DNA of 64,000 nucleotides from a bacterium. GTDB taxonomy: Bacteria > Verrucomicrobiota > Verrucomicrobiia > Limisphaerales > UBA11358. Shown piece after piece: positions 29,548-38,104 of the stretch. Below the pieces are notes generated by a model. That model did no database searches. It saw only the letters and a program-made list of their open reading frames with translations, and was not told the origin of the DNA. Position 1 is the stretch's first letter. Each line of letters starts with the position of its first letter. The stretch spans positions 1 to 64,000 of the forward strand of contig JAKAFL010000013.1 of assembly GCA_021817945.1 (NCBI GenBank), in the 5' to 3' direction. A program made the translations under genes and the position numbers.

Positions 29548-30480
29548 CTAGTGCCCATGCTCCTCAGTATGGCTGCAAAGAGTGCCCACAAACGCCACTA
29601 CCAGCATGGCAAACACGAATGCCTGCACCACACAGACAAAGGTCTCGTAAAAATACATCCCGGAGGCCAGGATCAGTGAAAACACCAGCGATTTGCCATG
29701 AAATATCATGTCCAGGATGCTTTCCCCGGCAAAAACATTCCCATACAACCGCATCGCCAGAGCCACGGGCCGCGCAAAAAGCACCGATAACAATTCCATG
29801 GCCCCGATGAATAAAAACAGCAGGAAAAACAGCGGATACAGAAACTTGCTGGTTTCCATTTTCACTCCAAAAATGTGTTTGATCAGCCCCCAAACACCAT
29901 TGTACTTCACTGCCCAGTAGAGGCTCATGACCAGAAAAATCCCCGCCATGGCCACCGTAAGATTTGCATCTGTCGTGGGAGGACGAAATAACGGGGTAAA
30001 TTCGCCCTTCTCTTTCACCCCAATGCTGCCAACACCTGGAACCAGGTCGGTCAGGTTGGAAAGAACAATGAATATGAAAAATGTGGTGGCAAAAGGAAAC
30101 ACCCAGCGTGTCACCCTCTTGTCCAGAATATCCCCAATCAACCCTTCCCAACCCTCCACCATGGCCTCAATCACATTCTGCAATCCAGAAGGCACTTCCT
30201 TGATGTTGTTCCAGGTGCCAATCCGCACCACAACCAAAATAAAGGCTGCCACCACCCAGGTGCAAATCATCGAGTTGGTAACCGGCAAACCCCAAACATG
30301 CAGAACGGCTGGCGCCGCAGCCTGCACCCCGGAATCCTCCTGCGACGCCGTCGAAGCCGCCACCACATTGGTCGCTCCCGCCGCGGAACTGGAATCATCC
30401 AAAGGCTGGGCAATGGACCCCAATTGACCGGTCAATAAAACCAGCCATACCGCCAAAATCCATTTTAAAACGGGTTTCAC
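29548..30480 (-). CDS. atpB: ATP synthase a subunit
   Basis: Membrane stator that forms the ion half-channels. About 310 residues from GTG 30480; an in-frame TTG at 30516 would add 12. The amino-terminus looks like a cleavable or first membrane segment ('VKPVLKWILAVWLVLLTGQLG'), followed by a Ser/Ala-rich stretch, then five or six spans. The essential Arg is in 'VALAMRLYGNVFAGESILDM', and the final helix carries 'YFYETFVCVVQAFVFAMLVVAF'. First gene of atpBEFHAGDC; no atpI was found. Confidence 0.92.
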   Translation of the reverse strand: MKPVLKWILAVWLVLLTGQLGSIAQPLDDSSSAAGATNVVAASTASQEDSGVQAAAPAVLHVWGLPVTNSMICTWVVAAFILVVVRIGTWNNIKEVPSGLQNVIEAMVEGWEGLIGDILDKRVTRWVFPFATTFFIFIVLSNLTDLVPGVGSIGVKEKGEFTPLFRPPTTDANLTVAMAGIFLVMSLYWAVKYNGVWGLIKHIFGVKMETSKFLYPLFFLLFLFIGAMELLSVLFARPVALAMRLYGNVFAGESILDMIFHGKSLVFSLILASGMYFYETFVCVVQAFVFAMLVVAFVGTLCSHTEEHGH

Positions 30481-30919
30481 TTTTAAATTACTATGAATCC
30501 CTTGAGCCGGGACCAAATCATAATGATTATCTAAACCAATATTGCGTCAAGGGACGTAAAGACTGCCTCATCGTGAAAAAATTCACAAGCAATTTCTGAA
30601 ATTATTTTAATGTGCGCACGTCCCAATCCCTGGCCAGGTTTGGCGATCACAGGTGAAGTTAAATTTATCAGGAAAAGTGTGGGCAAATTTGGGGTCAACC
30701 TGTTTTTTCCAGGCCCCTAAAGAGCCATTCCCTTGCCCTATCTTGCGAAAGGGAATTTTGATTCCCTGCGCAGGGCATTGACGGTTTTCGCGCCCAAATT
30801 CCCGGACTGATGGACTGGGCCAGCGGTTCCTGCCAGTTTTCTACCGGCCAGCAAAGCCATTGGGATGCGGCAAAAACCAACTTTTTGCGACCGCCCGTTT
30901 TGGGCGGCATCCAGGCACC
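30481..30919. other. alaS-atpB intergenic region
   Basis: 439 bp with no convincing gene. CCGCCC/GGGCGG around AAAAC lies just after alaS (about 30891-30907 on the minus strand) but has no U-tract. A TTGACG box (reverse of 30545-30550) with AT-rich sequence after it may belong to the atp promoter; no -10 box at ideal spacing is clear. Confidence 0.35.
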
Positions 30920-33670
30920 CTAGAGCATGCCTTGGACCCTGTCCAAGGCCTCATTAAGTTTTGAGACATCCTTGCCTCCACCGCAGGCATTGGTGGGTTT
31001 GCCCCCGCCCTTGCCGCCCACAATGGGCGCGATGGTTTGGATTATTTTTCCGGCTTGAATACGTGAAACCAACTCCGGCGGGACGGTTGCCACCAATGAG
31101 GCGGATCCAGACTCCACACCCCCCAGGACCAGAACACCCTGAAACTGGCCTTTCAAAGCGTCGGCCATGTGTTGGAGGTATTCCATGCCAGCGTCGGGCA
31201 CGGCTTGGGCAATCAAGGCAATCCCGTTGATGGTTTTTTGCTGGGCCAGCAGGGTTTGGGCATCGCGCCCGGCCTGGCGTCGCTGCCACGTTTTGACGGA
31301 TTTTTCCAAATCCTTTTGCGCAAAAAGCAAGCCGTCCAGTTTTTTCTCCAATTCATGGACGGGCGCATTCAATTTGCCGGCGAAATCCCTGAGCATCCGG
31401 GCTTGTTGGCGGGTCATTTCGATGGCCGCCAAACCGGCCACCGCCTCAATCCGGCGCACCCCGGCGGCCACCGCATTTTCTGAAACGATGCGGAACATTC
31501 CAATCTCGCCGGTGGCGCGAACATGGGTGCCCCCGCATAATTCCATCGAATAACCGTCCAAGGCCCCTTCGTGCCCGCCCACCTGCACCACCCGAACCTG
31601 TTCGCCATATTTATCGCCAAAAAATTGCATGATGTCCTGGCGCCCTTTCACCTGGTCAAACCGGATTTCCATCCAGGATACCTGCCCGTTTTCCAGGATT
31701 CGTTCATTCACCAGCGATTCGACATCGCAAATTTGCGCCGGGGTGAGCGGTGCGGAATTAAAATCGAAGGTTAATTTATCCGCGCCCACATGGGATCCTT
31801 TTTGGGTAACGTCATTGCCCACAATTTGGTGGAGGGCCCAATGCAGAAGGTGCGTGACGGTATGGTGCCTTTGAATGGCATTGCGGGTGGGACGATTGAC
31901 CTGCACGGTGACTGCGGCGCCCACGGGGGGAGCCTCCACGCCGGCCAGAAAATGCAGGAAAACCGGGCCGGATTTCCGGGTGGTAACCACACCCCATGAG
32001 TGGTTTTGGCCCAGGATTTCCCCTTGGTCCCCCACCTGACCGCCCATCTCCGCATAACAGGGGCTCGCATCCAGAATCACTGCGGTTTTATCCTTCAATT
32101 GCGCCACTTCCAGGACTTTTGCCGAAGCGGAGAATTGGTCGAAGCCCACAAAACGGGTGGGCTGGTTTGTTGTTATTTGAGTAAGGGAAATAATCTCCCG
32201 CTTCTGCGCAGACCTTGCCCTTTCCCGCTGTTCGGTCATCAGGGTCTCAAACCCTGCCGCGTCCACACCCACATTTTGCTCGCGCGCCATTAATTCGGTC
32301 AGGTCCAGCGGAAAACCATAGGTGTCGTATAACTCAAAAACCCAACTGCCGGGCAGAACCGGCTGGGTGCCGGGGGCGGAAGCGTCGTGCGGGGCCGGGT
32401 ATTGCGACCGCAATTCCTCCATGCGGGCGTTGAAAATTTCAATGCCACGGTCCAGGGTTTTGTTAAATGACTCCTCCTCGGTGCGGATGACTTCCTGCAC
32501 CGCCTGCCTGCGGCTGCGGATTTCCGGAAAGACATCCCCCATGGTTCGAGCCAGCACATCCACCAGCTTGTAAAAGAAGGGTTCCCGGAAGCCCAGTGTC
32601 CGGCCATAACGCACCGCCCGGCGCAAAATGCGGCGCAAGACATAATGCCGGTCGGAATTCCCCGGCATAATCCCATCCGCAATGGCAAAACCCAGCGTGC
32701 GGATATGGTCTGCGATCACGCGAAAAGCCACATCCACCTGTTCCTGCCGCGTCCGCGCCAGGCTTCCCGGCTCCGGCAGCGTGGACCCGTATCGGCATCC
32801 GCTCAAGCCCTCCAGGGCGTCAAACAACGGCCTGAAAATGTCCGTCTCGTAATTCGAAATCCGCGCATTTTTGAAATCCGTGAACCCGCGGGTTCCCTGT
32901 ATGATGGAGGTGACCCGTTCAAAGCCCATCCCCGTGTCCACATGCCGGGCTGGCAACGGGGAATAGGTTCCATCCGGGTTGGCATTGAACTGAATGAACA
33001 CCAGGTTCCAAATTTCGATGCAGCGCGCGTCCCCCTTGTTGACTAACGACCCGCGCGTGTCTCCCTCAGGGGTTAGGTCCACATGTAATTCAGAACAGGG
33101 ACCGCAAGGCCCCGTTTCGCCCATCATCCAGAAATTATCCTTCTTGTTGCCATTCACTATGTGAACGGCGGGATCCAAGCCGGCAGATCTGAATTTGGCG
33201 GCCCAAAAATCCCAGGCTTCCTGGTCAAAGGCGCTGGGGTCTTTCAACGAGGCGTTGGGGGCATAGACCGTGGCATAAAGGCGCTGGGGGGGAAATTGCC
33301 AGACGCCGACAATGAGCTCCCACGCCCAGTCTATGGCTTCGCGTTTGAAATAATCGCCAAAGCTCCAATTGCCGAGCATTTCAAAAAAAGTATGATGGTA
33401 GGTGTCCAGGCCCACGTCATCCAGGTCGTTGTGCTTGCCGCCGGCGCGTATGCATTTCTGCGTGTCCGCCGCCCGTCCTGGCTGGTAGGGACAGGGTGTC
33501 TGGCCCAAAAAAATCGGAACAAACTGGTTCATACCCGCGTTGGTGAAAAGCAAGTTGGGCGAATCAGGCATGAGCCTGGCCGAAGGCACAATGGCATGCT
33601 GCTTGGATCGGAAAAAATCGAGGAAATCCTGGCGGATTTCCGTGCTGGTACGAATGCGTGTCTGGTTCAT
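30920..33670 (-). CDS. alaS: Alanyl-tRNA synthetase
   Basis: Class II synthetase for tRNA-Ala with editing of mischarged Ser/Gly. 916 residues from ATG 33670 ('MNQTRIRTSTEIRQDFLDFF'); the frame is open to 33913 but that extension is not family-like. Aminoacylation domain with 'FTNAGMNQFVPIFLGQ' and 'NDLDDVGLDTYHHTFFEMLGNWSFGDY'-type motif 2, editing domain with zinc ligands in 'HTVTHLLHWALH' and 'CGGTHVRATGEIG', and the carboxy-terminal DHHA1 domain with 'GGKGGGKPTNACGGG'. Complete. A perfect hairpin lies 26 nt before the start codon. Confidence 0.96.
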   Translation of the reverse strand: MNQTRIRTSTEIRQDFLDFFRSKQHAIVPSARLMPDSPNLLFTNAGMNQFVPIFLGQTPCPYQPGRAADTQKCIRAGGKHNDLDDVGLDTYHHTFFEMLGNWSFGDYFKREAIDWAWELIVGVWQFPPQRLYATVYAPNASLKDPSAFDQEAWDFWAAKFRSAGLDPAVHIVNGNKKDNFWMMGETGPCGPCSELHVDLTPEGDTRGSLVNKGDARCIEIWNLVFIQFNANPDGTYSPLPARHVDTGMGFERVTSIIQGTRGFTDFKNARISNYETDIFRPLFDALEGLSGCRYGSTLPEPGSLARTRQEQVDVAFRVIADHIRTLGFAIADGIMPGNSDRHYVLRRILRRAVRYGRTLGFREPFFYKLVDVLARTMGDVFPEIRSRRQAVQEVIRTEEESFNKTLDRGIEIFNARMEELRSQYPAPHDASAPGTQPVLPGSWVFELYDTYGFPLDLTELMAREQNVGVDAAGFETLMTEQRERARSAQKREIISLTQITTNQPTRFVGFDQFSASAKVLEVAQLKDKTAVILDASPCYAEMGGQVGDQGEILGQNHSWGVVTTRKSGPVFLHFLAGVEAPPVGAAVTVQVNRPTRNAIQRHHTVTHLLHWALHQIVGNDVTQKGSHVGADKLTFDFNSAPLTPAQICDVESLVNERILENGQVSWMEIRFDQVKGRQDIMQFFGDKYGEQVRVVQVGGHEGALDGYSMELCGGTHVRATGEIGMFRIVSENAVAAGVRRIEAVAGLAAIEMTRQQARMLRDFAGKLNAPVHELEKKLDGLLFAQKDLEKSVKTWQRRQAGRDAQTLLAQQKTINGIALIAQAVPDAGMEYLQHMADALKGQFQGVLVLGGVESGSASLVATVPPELVSRIQAGKIIQTIAPIVGGKGGGKPTNACGGGKDVSKLNEALDRVQGML

Positions 33671-33695
33671 TTTAACCCAAATTGATTCCGCGCAA

Positions 33696-33720
33696 TCCCA
33701 GCCGCCCCGGGCGGCTGGGA
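33696..33720 (-). promoter_or_regulatory. Perfect 11-bp hairpin in the alaS leader
   Basis: TCCCAGCCGCC (33696-33706) and GGCGGCTGGGA (33710-33720) are exact reverse complements around a 3-base centre. In mRNA sense the stem ends 26 nt before the alaS ATG. It is GC-rich with no U-tract. It may be an RNA hairpin or a DNA operator; E. coli AlaRS is known to bind a palindrome at its own promoter, so autoregulation is a reasonable but untested idea. Confidence 0.6.
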
Positions 33721-34300
33721 AGACGCGATAAAGACTGGAGCCTAACACAAAACCGGGCCTTATGGCGAGCCAAGTTTTAGGCGAACCAGCCCCTGATGTA
33801 AAACCCACCCAAAATCCTGTGCCCCTCCACAAAAAAACACTTGAGATTTTTTGAAAATGGACGACATATATGGGTGCGGCTTGCTGTGACGGCACAGCGT
33901 GTTCTTTGAGCAATTTGAGTGACAGGAAAAATTACGGGATCACAGTTCGGAAACCTGATCCCCAACCCCTTTCCCTGCCCTGTTCGTGATTCGAAGCAAT
34001 CCTTGAACCGTAATTAAAACGATCACGGGATGGATCTGGGCGATGGATGACATGCCTTCAATGGAAGTTTAACATCGTTCAGGAAGTCCCACATGTAGCA
34101 ATACATGTTCAAAGGTTATGTTAGACACGGCAATGGCGGGGTTTATTTTTTGAATGGCAGTCTGCCTTTTGCAAAAAGCCTGGGCTGCTATTGAACCCCT
34201 AACCCCCAAATTCCGGCCATGCCCCGCCCCACCGGAATCCTTTTTAAAAAATCAGATGCAAAAGCCTTTTTCCACCGTTGGCACATGATAGGCTATCCAC
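33721..34300. other. alaS-rarA divergent intergenic region
   Basis: About 580 bp without a supported gene, holding the promoters of alaS (minus) and rarA (plus). The palindrome ACATGTA-GCAA-TACATGT at 34091-34108 is the clearest operator-like feature. No RNA gene was recognised. Confidence 0.4.
34091..34108. promoter_or_regulatory. Operator-like palindrome upstream of rarA
   Basis: ACATGTA (34091-34097) and TACATGT (34102-34108) are exact reverse complements, 193 bp before the rarA start. No regulator family can be assigned. Confidence 0.35.
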
Positions 34301-35695
34301 ATGGGGCAGGAAGATTTGTTTCAAACCAAGCGCGGAAAAGCCATGGGCATCTCCAATGACCCCGCAGTTCCTGAACGCACCTCACGGTCTCCCTTGGCAA
34401 CCCGGATGCGGCCCAGGAACCTCACGGAATTCACCGGTCAAACCCATATTTTGGCGCCAGGCCAACTCCTATGGCGGGCCATCGAGGCGGACCGGATCCA
34501 ATCCGTCATTTTCTACGGTCCCCCAGGCACGGGCAAAACTTCGCTGGCACGAATCATCGCCGGGCGGACCCGAAGCCGGTTCGAGCAGCTCAGCGGCGTG
34601 GAATCCAACGTGGCAGACATGCGCCGCGTCCTGGCGGGTGCGGTCCAGTGGCTGGACAGCGCCGGGGAACCCACGCTCTTGTTCATTGACGAAATCCACC
34701 GTTTCAACAAGGCACAGCAGGATATACTGCTGCCGGAGGTGGAAAACGGGTCCATACGGCTCATCGGCGCAACGACGCATAACCCCTTTTTCTTTGTCAA
34801 TCCGGCGCTGGTTTCCCGATCCCAGATATTCGAACTCAAACCCCTTTCCGAAACAGAGCTTTTGACCCTGCTCAAGCAAAGCCTGCAGGACAAGGAACGC
34901 GGCCTGGGACATCTCAAGTTGAATGCCGCCCCGGCAGCATTGGACCACCTGGCGCGGCTCTCGGATGGAGACGCACGCAAAGCCTTGAATTCATTGGAGA
35001 TTGCAGCCCTCACCACACCGCCGGAACCCGACGGAACCATCCACATCACCCTCCCCATGGCGGAGCAGAGCATTCAAAAAAAAGCGGTTGTTTACGAGGG
35101 GAACGGCGACGCCCACTATGACACCATCTCCGCCTACATCAAATCCATACGTGGCAGCGACGCGGACGCCGCTCTTTACTGGCTGGCCAAAATGATTCAT
35201 GCCGGGGAAGACCCGCGTTTCATAGCCCGGCGCATGGTCATCAGTGCGGCGGAAGACGTGGGGCTGGCCGATCCAATGGCATTGGTCCTGGCCAATGCGG
35301 CGCTGGCTGCGGCAGAATACGTGGGCTGGCCTGAGGCGCGCATCCCCCTGGCCGAGGCAACCATTTACCTGGCCACGGCCTCAAAAAGCAATTCTGCGTG
35401 CGTGGCCATTGATGCCGCCCTGGCGGATGTCCAGACCGGGCGCACCCTGCCGGTGCCCAATGCCTTGCGGGATGGACATTACGCCGGGTCCCAGCGCCTG
35501 GGTCACGGGCAGGGTTACCAATACCCGCACGACGCAAAAAATCATTTCATTCCCCAGGATTACATGGGTGAAACCCGCGCCTATTACAACCCCACATCAC
35601 AGGGGGTGGAGAAAAAGATTCAGGAAAGGGTGAAACAATGGCGGGCCGAATTTGCGGCCATTCGCAGCGAAAAAGATGGAAACAAAAGCGCTTAA
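34301..35695 (+). CDS. rarA: Replication-associated recombination protein A
   Basis: AAA+ ATPase of the RarA/MgsA/WRNIP1 family that acts at stalled forks. 464 residues: Walker A 'GPPGTGKT' (73-80), Walker B 'LLFIDEIHRF', sensor 1 'GATTHNP', arginine-finger region 'LVSRSQIFEL', and the tetramerisation tail 'YAGSQRLGHGQGYQYPHD' typical of the family. The first 30 residues ('MGQEDLFQ...') carry a DLF-type clamp-binding-like motif (QEDLF). Its end overlaps the next gene by 20 bp. Confidence 0.95.
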   Translation: MGQEDLFQTKRGKAMGISNDPAVPERTSRSPLATRMRPRNLTEFTGQTHILAPGQLLWRAIEADRIQSVIFYGPPGTGKTSLARIIAGRTRSRFEQLSGVESNVADMRRVLAGAVQWLDSAGEPTLLFIDEIHRFNKAQQDILLPEVENGSIRLIGATTHNPFFFVNPALVSRSQIFELKPLSETELLTLLKQSLQDKERGLGHLKLNAAPAALDHLARLSDGDARKALNSLEIAALTTPPEPDGTIHITLPMAEQSIQKKAVVYEGNGDAHYDTISAYIKSIRGSDADAALYWLAKMIHAGEDPRFIARRMVISAAEDVGLADPMALVLANAALAAAEYVGWPEARIPLAEATIYLATASKSNSACVAIDAALADVQTGRTLPVPNALRDGHYAGSQRLGHGQGYQYPHDAKNHFIPQDYMGETRAYYNPTSQGVEKKIQERVKQWRAEFAAIRSEKDGNKSA

Positions 35696-36248
35696 AATGG
35701 ATTTGCGTCGGCGCATGCGCGCAGAGCTGGCAAAGGTGAGCCCCGCAGTGCGCCTGGCCGCCTCCCTGGAGGCTTGCGAACGTTTAAAACCCCAACTGCA
35801 CTGCGCCGCAGCCATCCTCTTTTTTGCCCCGCTCCCGGATGAATTGGACCTTTGGCCGGTGCTGGAGGATGCCTTGGCACGCGGCATTTCATGCGCCCTG
35901 CCCAGTTTCAACTCCACCACCCAAACCTACTCCGCCCGGCTTATCACCAATTTGGAAAATCAAATCGTGCCTGGACAATTTGGGGTGCGCGAACCTCACC
36001 CATCCTGCACGGAGATTCCCATGGACCAGTTCAACCTGATTCTCGTCCCGGGAATGGCGTTCGATTTGGAGGGCAACCGCCTGGGAAGGGGATTGGGCTT
36101 TTATGACCGCATCCTGGCGAATATCTCCAGACTCAAATGCGGTGTCTGCCACGATGGCCAGCTCTTCCCCAAAATCCCCTCCGAATCCTCGGATGTACGG
36201 CTGGATTTTGTGCTGACCCCGTCAAAGCTGGTGCGCTGCAAATCCTGA
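35676..36248 (+). CDS. 5-formyltetrahydrofolate cyclo-ligase
   Basis: MTHFS/YgfA family enzyme that converts 5-formyl-THF to 5,10-methenyl-THF using ATP. 190 residues from ATG 35676, with 'KMDLRRRMRAEL' at the start, 'LVPGMAFDLEGNRLGRGLGFYDRIL' (substrate and ATP site) and 'DVRLDFVLTPSKLV' near the end. Residue content and length match the family. It overlaps the last 20 bp of rarA, so the two are coupled. An ATG at 35697 is a possible alternative start. Confidence 0.9.
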   Translation: METKALKMDLRRRMRAELAKVSPAVRLAASLEACERLKPQLHCAAAILFFAPLPDELDLWPVLEDALARGISCALPSFNSTTQTYSARLITNLENQIVPGQFGVREPHPSCTEIPMDQFNLILVPGMAFDLEGNRLGRGLGFYDRILANISRLKCGVCHDGQLFPKIPSESSDVRLDFVLTPSKLVRCKS

Positions 36249-36249
36249 A

Positions 36250-36278
36250 AGCCTGTCTAAAAATTCGGAAAGGTGCTG
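36250..36278 (+). repeat. 29-bp repeat, copy 1
   Basis: AGCCTGTCTAAAAATTCGGA followed by AAGGTGCTG, starting just after the cyclo-ligase stop. 24 of 29 bases match 46096-46124. The flanks differ. It may be the end of a degraded insertion sequence; the family is not recognised. Confidence 0.5.
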
Positions 36279-36490
36279 CGGCTGAGTATTTTGGACTTGG
36301 GCATGACGGAACTGTCGGCACATTCCCGTAGCGGACTGTAACGGCGGCGACAACAAAGCCCCAGTCACAGCACTCCTCCCAATTGAACTGGAGCCAGGCG
36401 GCCCGCCAAGCAAAACTGGCCATAAACTTGGCAATAAACAGTTGCCCCCCAATTCAATTGGATTTAAATTTAACGCTAGGAATTTCGACC

Positions 36491-37603
36491 ATGAAAACCA
36501 AACTGCACTCCCTCCTATTCATCGGGCTGATGCTTCTCGCTGGCGTTCATTCAACCATGGCGCAAGTCACAAATCTGGGTATCGCCCCGGCACCGGGCGG
36601 ACAATCCGTGCTTTACTGGCCGGTGAGCAGCACGAATTACGTGTTGCAGACGACCACGAATCTGGCCACGCCGAACTGGGTGGCTGTGCGCTCGGCTTAC
36701 CCGGTCAATGCGGGGCAGGTAACCAATTCGGCTCCGTCAGGCTTCTTTCGGTTGCAGCCGGTGACAGTGCCGGCAGGCATGGCCTTGGTTCCGGCGGGCT
36801 GGTTTACAATGGGCGACACAGTGGATGGGCTGACCAATGCCATCCCCACCAACATTTTCGTGTCGGCGTTTGTAATGGACGTGAATCTGGTCACTTTTAG
36901 CTTGTGGCAAACGGTGTATAAGACTGCAACCTCCTCTAAAGGTTATGCTTTTGACCATCCCGGCGTGGGCAAGGGGACGAATTATCCGGTGGAGACGGTG
37001 AACTGGTATGATTGCGTGAAGTGGTGCAATGCACGCTCGGAGTTATCGGGACTGACCCCGTGCTATTATACGGATGCGAATTTGACGCAGGTTTATAAAA
37101 CCGGGGATGTGGATGCCGTCTATGTGAACTGGACTGCAAGCGGCTATCGTTTGCCGACGGAAGCGGAGTGGGAGAAGGCTGCTCGGGGCGGGTTGAGCGG
37201 GCTGCGGTTTCCGTGGGGCAACATCATTGATGAAAATCTGGCCAACTACTACGGATTTACCAATAGCTTCAGCTATGACCGAGGCCCCAACGGTAACAAC
37301 TCTATTGCTAGCATCGGAGGAGCGAATCCGGCGACCAGTCCGGTGGGTTCGTTTGATGTGAATGCCTACGGTTTATATGACATGGCTGGGAACGTGAATG
37401 AATGGTGTTGGGACTGGTATGGCACGCCATATGGCCAACCGACCATAAACAACCCAACGGGAGGGCCAGCATCGGGCGTCCGTGTGTTGCGCGGCGGCAA
37501 TTGGTACAACACCGCCGACTTTTCGCGGTGCGCCAATCGCTTCTCCTTCTACCCGAACTATACCGACTTCGGCTTTGGGTTCCGTTGTGTGAGGGGCCTT
37601 TAG
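36491..37603 (+). CDS. Secreted SUMF1/C-type-lectin-fold protein with DGR-like variable end
   Basis: 370-residue exported protein. Signal peptide 'MKTKLHSLLFIGLMLLAGVHSTMAQ'-type (1-25), a short 'NYVLQTTTNLATPNWV' region common in Verrucomicrobiota, then an FGE-sulfatase (SUMF1) domain from 'GMALVPAGWFTMGD' through 'YRLPTEAEWEKAARGG' and 'NEWCWDWYG' to the last residue. The Cys pair that makes FGE an oxidase is absent, so it is probably a binding protein. The end 'GGNWYNTADFSRCANRFSF' then 'YPNYTDFGFGFRC' matches the variable region of DGR target proteins: Tyr, Phe, Ser, Asp, Thr and Gly occupy the places where the template normally has Asn, and 15 of these codons end in C or T. An Avd-like fragment follows 110 bp downstream. 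Confidence 0.75.
   Translation: MKTKLHSLLFIGLMLLAGVHSTMAQVTNLGIAPAPGGQSVLYWPVSSTNYVLQTTTNLATPNWVAVRSAYPVNAGQVTNSAPSGFFRLQPVTVPAGMALVPAGWFTMGDTVDGLTNAIPTNIFVSAFVMDVNLVTFSLWQTVYKTATSSKGYAFDHPGVGKGTNYPVETVNWYDCVKWCNARSELSGLTPCYYTDANLTQVYKTGDVDAVYVNWTASGYRLPTEAEWEKAARGGLSGLRFPWGNIIDENLANYYGFTNSFSYDRGPNGNNSIASIGGANPATSPVGSFDVNAYGLYDMAGNVNEWCWDWYGTPYGQPTINNPTGGPASGVRVLRGGNWYNTADFSRCANRFSFYPNYTDFGFGFRCVRGL
37491..37600 (+). other. Candidate DGR variable region (VR)
   Basis: Codons from GGC-GGC-AAT-TGG to the stop. The exposed positions read TAC AAC ACC, GAC TTT, TTC TCC TTC TAC, AAC TAT ACC GAC TTC GGC TTT, all NNC or NNT, as expected if adenines of AAC/AAT template codons had been replaced. The fixed residues W, A, R, C-A-N-R, P and GFRC sit where they do in other DGR targets. 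No matching template repeat was found in the window. Confidence 0.5.
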
Positions 37604-37927
37604 TTTTTGTCCTTTTACGCTTTAAGCCTTTTGAACCGGAGCGGGGGCGGTCATGCTGAGGGGCAGGCGAACAAAAACCAGCCTCGCGCAGCGGTGAAAT
37701 TACTTTGGGCTAAATTGACACGGCCGGGAGCGACAACTTTTTGACCAAGCTGCAAGACCTGCTGGTCTATTTGATCCCGCAACTGAACAAATTTCCGCGC
37801 AACCAGAAAAGAGCAAACGCGACAAATCAAAAGTAGAAAAACGCAAGCGGGTACCGGTCCAAAAAAGACCAAAGACGGGGTTTTCGATAGAACGTGTGAT
37901 GAAAAGCGGGCGAAAGCGCCGGCACCC
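37604..37927. other. Region after the variable protein
   Basis: Contains the Avd-like fragment and no intact gene. No reverse transcriptase, template repeat or stem-loop typical of an intact DGR cassette could be read here or nearby. Confidence 0.45.
37714..37836 (+). pseudogene. Avd-like (four-helix bundle) gene fragment
   Basis: The open stretch between two stops reads 'DNFLTKLQDLLVYLIPQL' then 'NKFPRNQK', which resembles the first helix and the conserved 'FPR/K-x-Q' turn of the four-helix-bundle accessory protein (Avd) of DGRs. After NQK it leaves the family and stops 8 codons later. There is no start codon. Position directly after a candidate DGR target fits a lost cassette. Short length limits certainty. 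Confidence 0.45.
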
Positions 37928-38098
37928 TTAACGATGCTGGTAATCCGTCATTCCACCCATTCCATTCTCCCAATCCTGCGGAGCGTCCCAGGGGCGGACA
38001 GAGGCGTTGTCAGGCACCGTGCTGGAACATCCCGTGAGTCCCACGGCCATGGCAACGGCAACCAAAAACAAAACCAAAATGGGAAACAACCGTTTCAT
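37928..38098 (-). CDS. Small lipoprotein
   Basis: A 56-residue protein not long enough for standard cut-offs: 'MKRLFPILVLFLVAVAMAVG' followed by 'LTGCSSTVPDNASVRPWDAP'. LTGC is a lipobox, so the mature lipoprotein would be 33 residues beginning at Cys24, with Ser at +2 suggesting the outer membrane. It starts 6 bp after the stop of the coiled-coil gene 38105-38872, in the same operon. 'NASVRPWDAPQDWE' looks conserved rather than random. Function unknown. Confidence 0.75.
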   Translation of the reverse strand: MKRLFPILVLFLVAVAMAVGLTGCSSTVPDNASVRPWDAPQDWENGMGGMTDYQHR

Positions 38099-38104
38099 CA
38101 GAAA

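Noticed and set aside
30695-30910. 71-codon minus-strand frame between alaS and atpB
   Set aside because: No ribosome-binding site, no family pattern, and composition like non-coding flanks.
36491-37603. True formylglycine-generating enzyme
   Set aside because: The catalytic cysteine pair is missing, and no sulfatase gene is near. Only the fold is shared.
37604-38104. DGR template repeat and reverse transcriptase
   Set aside because: I searched both strands near the variable region for an Asn-codon-rich copy and for YxDD-type motifs and found neither, so an intact DGR is not claimed.
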